From Triglochin maritima (lineage: Eukaryota; Streptophyta; Magnoliopsida; Alismatales; Juncaginaceae), in assembly GCA_963682175.1 (NCBI GenBank), contig OY821791.1, positions 26,153,826 through 26,217,825 of the forward strand: 64,000 nucleotides of DNA, written 5' to 3'. Under the pieces are notes generated by a model. That model ran no database searches. It was given only the letters and a program-made list of their open reading frames with translations, and was not told where the DNA came from. The translations under genes and the position numbers were made by a program. How positions within the stretch are numbered: position 1 is the stretch's first letter; the number at the start of each line of letters is the position of its first letter. Below are positions 1-10,024 of this stretch, in pieces.

Positions 1-874
1 ACTCAATCCGACTAAAATTCCGACTTTCGTTTCGATCCAAACTTTCACGTAAATATAGATTTAGGAGTGTATTAGGGATACAGCAAACAAATTAGGGAAA
101 AACGTCGAGTGTGTGTTAAATAATAAATTTTTGAAGTTCACGAGGACAAAGTGTTACAAAATGAAAATTCAGAAGAGATAATTGTTAACTTTGAAAGTTC
201 AGGTGCAAGTGATACGAAGTCATAATTCATGAGGGCAATTGACCTGAAAATTCCACCAATTATCGTTGTTGACAAATTTAAGGACCTCAGTAGCCCAATT
301 TATCTTTTTTTGTAAGTAAGGTCATCTAATACAATAATATTTATCAAAATGTTATTTTAATTTTTTTCTTTATACCACGTCTGTTCCAATTCAACATGTA
401 ACCACAATTTAATTTAATTTTCTTCTTTTCAATCACAATATTTAATAAAAATATCTTGATATAAAATCATTTTTCTCATACCTCAACTCAATTCTCACTC
501 TTTACAAATAAATATATATTATCATTTAAGTTTTATATATGAATTTTAATTATTAATAAAATTAACCATTAATGTTTTCCCTTTATTAATTTTTATTCAA
601 AATCATTATGAGACAAACATTCCTAAATAATTAATTTATTAACTGCAACTTGATAATAGTATTTTAATAAACAAAACTCGTCAAGATTACAGTAACGATT
701 ACATATAATTAAACATTACGACAACTACGATGTAAATGTTAAAGACATTTTTAATTATCGCTCTGCCCATAACGTTGTCAAATATTCTCAATCAAATCCA
801 CTTTAAGAGTCAAATGTGTCAAATATATCTATTGTTCAACTAAATATTAATACCGACAATACAATCTGAAGAAT
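1..874. other. AT-rich non-coding DNA
   Basis: I see no reading frame with recognisable protein similarity, no LTR ends and no tandem array. The stretch is AT-rich with short poly-A/T runs and precedes the 3' end of a HARBI1-like pseudogene. Confidence 0.6.
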
Positions 875-1078
875 ACTTGAATGGCTCATCATCATATGTT
901 GTTCTTCTTATGCTACTTGTATGTTGAGGTCGGTCTCACGAATACTTGTATGTTGTATCATCGTAGTGAGCACACGATTATCGTACAACTTATACTATCA
1001 TATTTTGCATTATGATGCAAGTCATCGTAAATTTATTTAGCATGTCGACATTCCACGCAAGAGATGGCTTTCGAATTA
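875..1078 (-). pseudogene. HARBI1-like (PIF/Harbinger) transposase, C-terminal part
   Basis: Read on the minus strand, this segment gives the end of a plant HARBI1-type DDE nuclease. The stretch PSLAWNVDML is followed by TCIIMQNMIV, the usual C-terminal helix of the family. It continues the fragment at 10025-10490, and the two were one gene before MULE-1 inserted. TTCGAATTA is present at both junctions (1070-1078 and 10025-10033). A one-base shift and several stops make it a pseudogene. PIF/Harbinger transposases normally cut DNA at TIRs with a partner Myb-like protein; no partner gene is visible here. The family call rests on motifs recognised by eye. Confidence 0.75.
1070..1078. repeat. 9-bp target-site duplication of MULE-1, left copy
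   Basis: TTCGAATTA here is repeated exactly at 10025-10033, immediately outside both ends of MULE-1. Nine base pairs is the classic Mutator duplication length. Confidence 0.9.
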
Positions 1079-1129
1079 GGGCCGTGATACACGGACGCGC
1101 GCGTCCGTGACGCGCTTTACGTGGACGAG
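1079..1129. repeat. MULE-1 left terminal inverted repeat
   Basis: This end starts GGGCCGTG and contains the CpG-rich core GACGCGCGCGTC. It aligns without gaps over 51 bp with the reverse complement of 9974-10024. A third copy of the same terminus lies at 38917-38962. Confidence 0.85.
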
Positions 1130-1848
1130 TTTCGATTTGATGAGTCAGCGTCCAGTCAGCTATATCTTCTGCGCGGGCTTTATTTTTTTGAAAAAAAAAG
1201 ACGACTGGTTGGGTGGGACGGTTCATTTCCCTAAATCACGATTAGACGGTTAGACTTCACGTACACCAGTAGAGTCTGTAGAGCATTCGAGTATCTGTCT
1301 GTCTAGTTTCCTAATTGGCCCTTCCTTATTTCCTCTTCCCATCGAAAAACCGTCGTCCCATTTTGAGTCGAAGAAAAACCCAGACAATGCGAAAATGGAT
1401 TCTTCTGTCCCTGAAACCTCCATCGCTCCTGAAATTCTAGCCGCGCAGGTCTCTCCTCAACCCGGATGTGTTTTTTGTTGATTCTAGGGTTCAGCATCGT
1501 CTTTTAATCTATATTTTTGTGGTTTCAGGGAAGCACGTACTACTTCCGCGAAACTAAGTGCGGTTTGACGGTCATTCACCGGCAGTTCAGTCGGATGAAA
1601 TGGGAGGAGAAGAAGGTTTTCAAAGGGACGCCTTTCGGTCACTTCCTCACTTTTCCTCACATGACAACTGATAATGAGATCCTGGGTTTGTTCGTCGAAC
1701 ACTTCGACGCCAATGAGGTCGGGTTTAGAACAGCAACTGGGGTCGTCCCATTTACGGTAGAAGACGTCGCCCTGCTACTGGGGCTAAGAGTGCATGGGCT
1801 GAGAGTTGATATGGAACCCATGTACGTAGAGAAGCGAGACGGGGTTAA

Positions 1849-3063
1849 TGATGAGAATTAAATTTATACCGCAAGTGCACGGCCGCGATGAAGCGGTGGC
1901 AAGTACGGGTCGAACACAATGAGGGAGAGATTTGTTATTTGTGTGATTTCGATTGGGGGAAAGAATGAGAGAAGAATAAATTTGGTTTTGAGATTTTTGG
2001 GTTTTAATTATTTAAAGCAAGAAACAAGAACAATTAAAACTAAAGCAAGAACAAAGAAGTGAATTCCGTTGGGTGGAGGTTTAGATTTAAGGTTTAGATT
2101 AGAGAATTCAGAAACTTATAATAAATCATATTAGTTATAAAGCATTACATGATAAATGATTTAACATAAACTCAAGTAATCAAAATATACAAACACGAAA
2201 TTAAAATAATAACATTCATTCATCTTCTCTTCACCCTAAATCCGTCACCTTCACCCTTTGGAATGAGTTAGAAACTCATAGAGGGAGGAAGAAGGGGTCC
2301 TAGAGGCATTACAAAAGAAAAGTAAAAACAAGAAATAAAAGACAGAATTTTATTAATCTAAGGAATAAAAATTACAACATAAGCTAAAGGACCAAGGACC
2401 CTTCTAACATCGTTCTCGGGGCTATTTATAGCCGATACAAGGGATCCCAATATATAAATGGAACGTACACGCGTCAATACAGCATTGGTAAAAATTTGAG
2501 CACACGGATCGACTTTTGTGCGGCTAAATCGCCGCAATTTGTACATGAGGTGCGGCGGAATCGCCACCTTTTTTGGCTCGGATTCGATCCGGATTTTTCC
2601 TGTGTGTTTGTGGTATGATTTGATCCTCCTTTGCGCGTCTGGATTGATTCTTTCCATTCTTTTGAGCTCCGGATTAATTCCTTCATATATTTGGAGATCC
2701 ACATTGATTTTTCTTTATATTTTCTCCAAGATAATAAAAGCTACTCGTGATTTGCAATTAGGTCCTTGTCTTTTTGCAATTAAGTCCCCGGCTACTTTTG
2801 TGCTCAAGTCCTTGTTCTTTTTGTAATTAGGTCTTTGAATGCTTTTATGCTTGGATACATTTCCATTTGAAACCCGATAATCTTGAGCTTGGTCTTTTAT
2901 GATGGAAATGAGTCTTTTGCACATGTTTATGCTCGGGATGTGGGTAAATTGCATTCAGGTCCCTGTATTCTGTAAATAAGACTAAACACATACCTTAGTA
3001 GCATTTATTGATGTAAAAGTAATCTAAATGAAAGACATATGATGCAATGTATGCAATGCATCA
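1849..3063 (-). mobile_element. Solo LTR, Tat/Athila-like family, inside the Ulp1 gene
   Basis: This 1215-bp segment is bounded by GTTAA at 1844-1848 and 3064-3068. On the minus strand it starts TG and ends CA. A TATA box (TATAAATAG on the minus strand) lies at 2422-2430. Near the 3' end is the conserved box that reads CCGCAAGTGCAC on the plus strand at about 1869, also found in the copies at 36.2, 40.2 and 59.4 kb. No internal domain remains, so it is a solo LTR produced by LTR-LTR recombination. The Tat/Athila assignment is from memory of similar LTR ends; no internal protein is present to confirm it. Confidence 0.85.
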
Positions 3064-3397
3064 GTTAACCTCGACAACACTCAGCTACTGGGTCATCTTA
3101 CTGCCACGAGTGCGATGGGCGACGAGGAGGAGCACGTTCGTCTCCTTATTTGTTTGATCTTCAATCATTTTTTGTTCTTCGATGGATCACTGCGAACTAA
3201 AGCGTGGTACACGAGGCACCTGAAGAACCTCAAGCGCATCAAGAGATATGTGTGGGCATATGCAGTTCACGCTTGTTTGGTTAGGGGTCTGGAGGAAGCC
3301 AAAAGGGACCTGTCGAGGAGGAGATTGGCTGGGAACTTCACTCTGAAGCAGGGCTGCGTGTTTGGATGCGTTGCCATATTACAAGTAAGCAACTTGG

Positions 3398-4100
3398 TCC
3401 GGAAGTAGTGTTGTGTTTGTCCGGAATAAGTGTTGTGGTTGTCCGTAATAAGTTTTGTGTCTATCCGGAATACGTGTTGTGTCTGTCCGAAATAAGTGTT
3501 GAGTCTGTCCGGAATACGTGTTGTGTCTAATCCGGAATAAGTGTTGTGTCTGTCCGCAATAAGTTTTGTGTCTGTCCGGAATACGTGTTGTGTCTGTCCG
3601 GAATAAGTGTTGAGTCTGTCCGGAATACGTGTTGTGTCTAATCCGGAATAAGTGTTGTGTATGTCCGCAATAAGTTTTGTGTCTGTCCGGAATACGTGTT
3701 GTGTCTGTCCGGAATAAGTGTGGAGTCTGTCCGGATTACGTGTTGTGTCTAATCTGGAATAAGTGGTGTATGTCCGCAATAAGTTTTGTGTCTGTCCGGA
3801 ATAAGTGTTGTGTCTGTCCAGAATAAGTGTTGAGTCTGTCTGGAATACGTGTTGTGTCTACTCCGGAATAAGTGTTGTGTCTGTCCGCAATAAGTTTTGT
3901 GTCTGTCCGGAATAAGTGTTGTGTCTGTCCGGAATGTGTGTTGTGTCTCTCCGCAATAAGTGGTGTCTGTCCGGAATACGTGTTGTGTCTGTCCGGAATA
4001 AGTATTTTGTCTGTCCGGAATGCGTGGTGTCTGTCCGGAATTTATTATTTCTGTCTGGTTCACATTATGAGGCTGTCCGGAAATAGTTATGTGTCTGTCT
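3398..4100 (+). repeat. 22-bp minisatellite array 1 (intron of the Ulp1 gene)
   Basis: About 30 head-to-tail units of 21-23 bp are present, each with the core TGTCTGTCCGG and an A/T-rich half containing AATAAGT or AATACGT. The array begins 13 bp after the splice donor at 3385 and ends about 20 bp before the acceptor AG at 4121-4122, so it makes up almost the whole intron. Because 22 is not a multiple of 3, it gives spurious periodic open frames on the minus strand. Confidence 0.95.
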
Positions 4101-4616
4101 CCTAACTCATTCTTATTTGCAGGTGTGGCTTTGCGAGAAGTTCAAATTGGGGGATCCCAGTTCAGCATTTCCACGGTTCAAATGTTGGACGAAAATGTTT
4201 GGGAGACGTCTAATCCTGAGGAAATGGGAGGAACGTGGCATCAACTTGCATGGGATTTATTGGGCCCAATTTGAGTTGAAGGGCACTCCGACACTCAGTG
4301 AAAGGGAGCATGAACTGATGATAGAGGATCAAATTCCTCCTCCAGAAGCAACTCCCGCACAAAAGGTCGCCTCGAAGGATACACCTTCAACATCCACTCT
4401 ACCAAGGGTACAACTTAGTGAATGCAACATTCCATGTGACCCACTGCTACAAGAGTTGGAACTGAGTGAGGTTAAGACGAATTGGCTACAAGCCGAAGCA
4501 GCCCTTAAGCAGGCGACCGAAAAAATTAACAGACTGGAGGAAGAACTGAGGATCTCTCAAGAGGAGTGTCGGAGGCTGAGACACGAAATCGGTCTTGAAG
4601 GACTCCGTGGGAAAGA

Positions 4617-5140
4617 TGATGAGAGGAATAGGAGGGAGGAGGGAGGAGGAAGAAAGGAAGAAGAGGGAGGAGGAAGAGAGGAAGAGGAATGAGGAAGAGA
4701 GGACGAGGAAGGAGGAGGAGGAACGGAAGAGGAAGGAGGAAGAGGAAGAGAGGAGGAGGAAGAAGAGGGGGGAGGAAGAGAGGAGGAGGAGGAAGAGGGA
4801 GGAGGAAGAGAGGAGGAGCAAGGAGGAGGAGGAACGGAAACGGAAGGAGGAAGAGAGGATGTGGAAGAAGAGGGAGGAGGAAGAAAGGATGAGGAAGAAG
4901 AGGGAGGAGGAAGAGAGGAAGAGGAATGAGGAAGAGAGGATGAGGAAGGAGGAGGAACGGAAGATGGAGGAAGATGAAAAGAGGATTAAGAAGAAGAGAG
5001 GAAGGAGGAGGAGGAACGGAAGAGGAAGGAGGAAGAGGAAAAGAGGGAGGAGGAAGAGAGGAAGAGAAGACGAGGAAGGAGGAGGAGGAACGACAGAGGA
5101 AGGAGGAAGAGAGGAAGAGCAAGAGGGAGAGGGAAATGCA
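4617..5140 (+). repeat. Purine tract (GGAAGA/GGAGGA repeats) coding for E/R/K-rich sequence
   Basis: About 520 bp is nearly pure A/G on the plus strand, built from irregular GAGGAA, GGAAGAG and GAGGAGGA units. It lies in exon 3 of the Ulp1 gene and would encode a long charged coiled-coil. Insertions and deletions in the repeat move the reading frame twice. The mirror-symmetric purine composition could form triplex DNA, which is an inference. Confidence 0.9.
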
Positions 5141-6263
5141 CCCAACAAAATTGCGGACCAAAAGACAATGCTTGCGCACAGAAGATAAAGGTGAAGCGTA
5201 CAGGAAATCTGGCCCAGAGGGGGTAGAGAAGAAGGCCGCAGAAGCCAACAAAGAGATAGAGGAGGTCGAAGAAGCCGCCAAAGATGTTCTGGCCGCCCAT
5301 GTTTCCTCGACGAGACCTGATCTGGATGTGACCGCCTTGAGATCGTTGAAACCTGATGAGGTACAACGTTTATTGAATGTCACGGCTCCCGAACGCGACA
5401 CAAAAGAGGTGATCTGGAGGGGGGACCTCTGCAATATAAGTTGTGAACATCTCAAGGAAATAATAACGCCAAAATCGGAATTCAGCAACAAAACTATGGA
5501 CGCCCTAATCGAGGTACGGGTCAGAAGAGGAGGGCCGCAAAAGGTTGTTTGCATATCAACCTTCGAATCAGGAAGAATTTGGAGGGACAGGGAGGAGACA
5601 TAATGGAAAACTATCTACTCCCCAAAATTCTAGGACTAAATGCGGCAGAGACCATCATCGCACAGCCATGCTGAAAGTCTGGCCACTGGACTATGTTCGT
5701 TGCCCACGGACCGAGATCAGAGTTCATTCAGTACAACAGTATATCTCGTTCGCTGGGAAAAGGTGAAGATCCATCCAAGTGTGTCGGAATTCATGAATGC
5801 ACAGCATTTCAGTTGATGGAATTTTGGCGACGGTTGTTGAAGGTCGATTGGCCGCTGATAGTTGAGAGGAAGGCTAGCCAACGACAGCTAGCCGGGAGTA
5901 ACGACTGTGGGACATACGTTTTGTACTGGATCAAGTGTTTGATGGTGAATGTTGATCCGACGAAGCCGAAGCAGACCAAGGTTATCCACCGTGTGAGGGT
6001 GAATTGGCTAACTGGTTACTTGAAGACTCTGGGGTGTGCGGTCAATAATAATCGGCCAAAAATAATTGAAACTTTTACTTTACACCATTGCTTAATTGTT
6101 ACATAAACCATTGTTTTTCATACCTTGTACATGTTCAAATTACATAGACTATTTGTTAATTTTTATACGGTTGTTACGAACAATACATGGATGAATGATT
6201 AGTGTTAGGTTGAATGATTGGAACAATACATGGACAATTAGTGTTGAGTTGAATGATTTGAAC

Positions 6264-6800
6264 AATCCGGACAGATATAACACGTAATCCGGACAGACAT
6301 AAAACGTAAACCGGACAAACAAATTACGTAATCCGGACAGAGAAATAACGAAAACCGGACAGACAAATTACGTAATCCGGACCGACAAATAACATAAAAC
6401 GGATAGGCGTAAAACGTAAACCGGACAGACATAAAACGTAAACCAGACAGGCGTAAAACGTAAACCGGACAGACATAAAACGTAAATCGGACAGACAAAT
6501 AACGTAATCCGGACAGACATATAACATAAACCAGACAAACCCAAAACGTAATCCGGACAGACATATAACGTAATCCGGACAGACGTACAACGTAAACCGG
6601 ACAGGCGTAAAACGTAAACAGGACAAACATAACACGTATTCCGGACAGACCTATAACATAAACCGGACAAACCCAAAACGAAATCCGGACAGACAAATAA
6701 CGTAATCCGGACAGACATAAAACGTAAATCAGACAGACAAATAACATAAACCGGACAGACGTAAAACGTAAACCGGACAGACATAAAGCGTAATCTGGAC
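6264..6800 (-). repeat. 22-bp minisatellite array 2 (between the convergent genes)
   Basis: About 24 units related to array 1 are present, reading in the TGTCTGTCCGG sense on the minus strand. The array lies between the end of the Ulp1 gene (6106) and the end of the transposase gene (6859), so it is downstream of the transposase in that gene's sense. All three minus-strand frames stay open for 300 bp or more only because the unit has no stop codon. Confidence 0.95.
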
Positions 6801-6858
6801 ATAATAATAAGTTTCAAGTTTTACATAGACTAATTGCAACAAAGGATAAAATCAATAA

Positions 6859-9497
6859 TCAAGGAGGAACTCCCTCGTAATACAAACTCATGTCCCAATC
6901 ATTGAAGTCGTGATCCCCAGGTTTGGGTGCGACGTGGTGCAGCGACAGTGGAGCCTTCTTCCTGATGATTCTCCTATCGTTACTTTTAATTATTTTCTCG
7001 CTCAAAGAAATCTGTCGTTTGCTCGGCGGTCTGCCTTTCAGTCTTGTCTTATCCGGATTGAGAACAGATGTACCCTCCAGCCCAGGATCAGCTCGTTGCA
7101 TACGTTCCTTAAGCAACTCAAGTGCCTCAACCGCATGAAGATATTTGTCGTGTGAGACGAAAGTGGCATGGGCGATCTAAACCGCACGACCCATTATGTC
7201 GTCATGGCGACGACGCGCATCGTTCTCCGTCGTGCCATTTTGAAGGGAAAAATTGTCTCGATAGCTCCTTCGGATGTCCTTCCTCCATTTGTTGACGATG
7301 TAAGACTCGGGGAGAACCGCGTTGGGACGTAGTCGTGCAATAAAAACATAAACGTGACAACCAAGGAGAGTGACGTGATCAAACATTCTGCAATTGCATA
7401 ACCACTTCACATCTCTAATTTGCACTGCGAACCGTTTCGACAATGGGAGCATATGTGTCAATACATGTTCAGTCACATTGAAGTGGAATGTGTCCTCCTC
7501 GTTGAACTCGTCTGTGATATCATAGTACATCATCTTCCCAATTTCTAATTGCACCTTCTTGAAGACCCCCACCATATACAACTCGCTCAATTGCCTCTCG
7601 AATGAATATTTTGAAATCAATTGTGGAGCCTTATGAAGACAATCGAAATCCGACTGAGCTTCCTTCTCATACTTGTGGCGGAGTGCGAGTTCGTATTGTT
7701 GAACGAACTGCTTAAGTGTCGTCCTAGATGTGAGGTACTTATCGAAGAAGGCGTTCATACTCTCACTTCTCTGGGTTGATGTCATTCCGGCGAAAAAACA
7801 ATCTCGCGCAAATGCAGGTACCCAGTACTCTCGAATTGCATAAATGGATCGGAGCCAACTATTGTCGTGGAACTCGAAATTATCGAGAAAACCCTGCCAA
7901 TTACGCTCAAATTCAGCCGGAGTCTTGGAATCGAATACACAGATTTTGAGCTCAAACAACGTATGCTCTCGGTACTTCGTGGGCAGCTTCACAGGCGCTT
8001 TATTCATTATGTGTCATATACAAAATCTGTGCCGCGCTTCAGGGAACACAGTCCTCACCGCCGGAGTTATGACGCCACATTGATCTGTTATGATCGCTGG
8101 GGGGCTTATATCTGCACATAACGTAAACCAGATAAAAACATATGGTAATACGGACAGACATAAAACGTAAACCGGACAGACATTAAACGTAAACCGGACA
8201 ATCAAATAACGTAATCCGGACATACATACAACGTAAACCGGACAGACATAACACGTAATCCGGACAGACAAATAACGTAAACCGAATAGACACAACACGT
8301 AATCCGGACAGACGTAAAACGTAAACCGGACAGACAAATAATGTAAACGGGACAGACATAAAACATAAATCGGGCATACATAAAACGTAAACCGGACAAA
8401 CATTAAACGTAAACCGGACAGTCAAATAACGTAATCCGGACAGACATACAACGTAAACCGGACAGACATAACACGTCATCCGGACAGACAAATAACGTAA
8501 ACCTGAAAGCCATAAAACGTAAACCGGACAGACAAAGTACGTATCGTTCATGCACATCAACCATGTTTGGAACAACCAAATGTAATTTTGTGTCGTCTCG
8601 GAAGAGAGGAGTGCGCAACCGAGAAGGACGGACTGGTAATGGTGATTTACCCCCACAAATGGGGCAAAAGGCATGTCGTACTTGTTGGTTATGTAGGTTG
8701 TGTCGAAACATATGTCATCTCCAAAGTAAGAGTACGCAGCTCGAGAACGACTGTCAGTCCAGAACACGTTTCGTAGTCTGCCTTCGTCGTCCATATCCAT
8801 TACGTAAAAGAACTGGGAATCATTCTTCTGCATCCTGATGAAATAATCTTGGATAGCTTGGGCATCGCCTGGTCCCATCTTCAGGTTTCTAACCTCGTAC
8901 ACAACATTCCTGCAAAACACAATTTTTATGACAAAGCAAAATGGGTAACGTCAACCTAGTTAAGTAGAAAACAAAACACCTTAGGTCCCGCTCGTTGAAA
9001 GACAATTTGTCATGACCTCCGGCTTCGACCACAAAAGATTGCATGGTCTTGGCGGTCGATATCCCGGCAGCATCATTGCATGAAATGCGTGCTCTGGAGG
9101 AATCCGGGACGGATCATTTTTGTTGGAGGAAGGGCATCTGGTCGTCCGACAGCATGGCGTGGTTATGTTCGAGATCTACGTAGTTAATTACGTAGCCTCT
9201 GGATGGATTTCCGGAGACCCTGATCCGAGCAGTGCACTCGACCCTACTGGATAACCTATGTTTTGGTCTACCTTCACCTTGGATTCCCGGAGCATTACCT
9301 TCCTTGGAGCAAGTAAGAGTGACCCGTATAACAACACCACGATCGTAATGAGATTGCCTTATCTTCACACCAAAACCACAGGAATCGGCATAGGTTGTGT
9401 AAAATGCTTTGGCTTCTTCGAAGGAAGGAAAATACATCTTCTCTTGCGGGACGTTTGAGGCATGCGCCGGCTGTGAAGATACATTAACGAGTGCCAT
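6859..9497 (-). pseudogene. FAR1-type MULE transposase of MULE-1, near-intact
   Basis: Three exons (9497-8980, 8909-8541, 8104-6859) total 2133 nt, exactly 711 codons including the stop. The introns are 70 bp and 436 bp with GT...AG ends. Exon 1 holds the FAR1-type zinc-finger DNA-binding domain (SFEEAKAFYTTYA to LEHNHAML). Exons 2-3 carry the MULE DDE core with DTTY, AIITDQ and RSESMN as the likely D, D and E positions. A SWIM-like region (CNCRMFDHVTLLGCH) and a basic tail (KGRPPSKR) follow. The protein should bind the TIRs in the nucleus and cut and rejoin the element. Only two in-frame stops are seen: TGA at 9114-9116 (consistent with CGA to TGA) and TAG at 7177-7179 (consistent with TGG to TAG). 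The start was chosen because translation upstream of 9497 runs into minisatellite sequence. Confidence 0.88.
8107..8540 (-). repeat. 22-bp minisatellite array 3 (intron 2 of the transposase)
   Basis: About 19 units read TGTCTGTCCGG in the sense of the minus-strand gene. The array occupies essentially all of intron 2 (8105-8540). The donor (GTACTTTGTCTGTCCGG) is repeat sequence, and the last unit (TTTACGTTATGTGCAG) runs to within a few bases of the acceptor. Splicing AG at 8105-8106 gives the correct phase for MNDT joined to PPAIITDQ. Confidence 0.92.
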
Positions 9498-9680
9498 TAC
9501 AGTACAGCAAAAAGGGAGGAAGAAAAAAAAAGGGAAGGGTTCATAAGATCCGAATACGGTAGCCAAAACATTTTGTATCTCCGTGAAGCGCCAAAAAAGA
9601 AGAAATGGAGGACGTGCTGATTTGAAGAGCATTAAATGCGATTGTGGACGCATCGGGAAAATAAAAGAAAAAGGCAACAT

Positions 9681-9776
9681 TCCGGAGTAAGCAGTACGCT
9701 TGTCCGGAATAAGTGTTCCAACTGTCCGGAATAAATAGTAACTATGTCCGGAATAAGTTATGCGCTTGTCCGGAAA
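9681..9776 (+). repeat. 22-bp minisatellite array 4 (upstream of the transposase)
   Basis: Five TCCGGA-containing units of the MULE-1 minisatellite lie about 0.2 kb upstream of the transposase start, within the element's right end. They have the plus-strand orientation of array 1, opposite to arrays 2 and 3. The position suggests a 5' UTR or promoter. Confidence 0.85.
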
Positions 9777-9973
9777 AAAAGAAAATGAGTGAAAAGAAAA
9801 ATAGGTGGCGTGACCCGTTAATGGATGTTTAGTGTATCTCCGTTGAGCGCCAAAAGAAAAGGTGGTATCTCCGTAGATACACATTTAATGCATCGGGAAG
9901 ACAAATAAGAAAGACATCATTGCTCTGAGAAGCTCAATGTATATGCTGACTGGATGCTGAATGGACAAAATTT

Positions 9974-10024
9974 CTCCGCCACGTCAGTAGCGTCCGTGAC
10001 GCGCGCGTCTACTAAACATTTTCC
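9974..10024. repeat. MULE-1 right terminal inverted repeat
   Basis: The reverse complement of this end aligns without gaps to 1079-1129 and shares the GACGCGCGCGTC core. It is followed directly by TTCGAATTA at 10025-10033. Confidence 0.85.

Larger units (their letters stand above)
1395..6106 (+). pseudogene. DUF1985-like / coiled-coil / Ulp1 cysteine protease gene of MULE-1
   Basis: Exon 1 (1395-1448, 18 codons) begins ATGGATTC, and its GT...AG intron ends at 1528. Exon 2 (1529-3384) encodes a DUF1985-like region (TPFGHFL, then VPFTVEDVALLLGL) and is split by a solo LTR at 1849-3063. Removing the LTR and one 5-bp duplication restores the frame exactly. Intron 2 (3385-4122) is filled by a minisatellite. 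Exon 3 starts VWLCEKF and enters a Glu/Arg/Lys-rich coiled-coil encoded by a purine tract, where the frame shifts twice. The C-terminal part (about 5400-6106) resembles an Ulp1 SUMO-protease domain with the nucleophile motif NDCGTYVLYW (Cys codon 5906-5908). I could not place the catalytic His. Such TE-borne Ulp1 genes presumably cleave SUMO conjugates in the nucleus, but their role in transposition is not established. LTR insertion and frameshifts make this a pseudogene. Confidence 0.8.
1079..10024. mobile_element. MULE-1: complete Mutator-like element with Ulp1 and transposase genes
   Basis: This 8946-bp element lies between exact 9-bp duplications. Its ends are 51-bp imperfect terminal inverted repeats that align without gaps. 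They share a GACGCGCGCGTC core at offset 16-27 and ACGTGG at offset 41-46. Two genes converge: an Ulp1-protease gene (+) whose first exon begins 0.3 kb inside the left end, and a FAR1-type transposase (-) beginning 0.5 kb inside the right end. Ulp1-bearing MULEs with weak TIRs are a known plant group (the Kaonashi/KI type); this element fits that description by gene content. Family-specific 22-bp minisatellite arrays lie at 3398-4100, 6264-6800, 8107-8540 and 9681-9776. A solo LTR (1849-3063) inserted later. Both genes carry disabling mutations, so the copy is not autonomous now. Confidence 0.9.

Noticed and set aside
3267..4063. Minus-strand Thr/Tyr/Ser/Gly repeat proteins
   Set aside because: Antisense translation of minisatellite array 1, which is intronic in the Ulp1 gene.
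4486..5554. Minus-strand Leu/Ser/Pro-rich 'membrane' proteins
   Set aside because: Antisense of the purine tract. Hydrophobic Leu/Ser/Pro runs are what a CT-only strand must encode.
6238..6817. Overlapping long minus-strand frames with a 22-residue periodic Cys/Val/Tyr-rich protein
   Set aside because: They are translations of the 22-bp minisatellite. All three frames stay open because the unit lacks stops, and no start context or family is recognisable.
3398..8540. CRISPR-like array
   Set aside because: Units are contiguous with no unique spacers, no cas genes are present and the DNA is plant nuclear.
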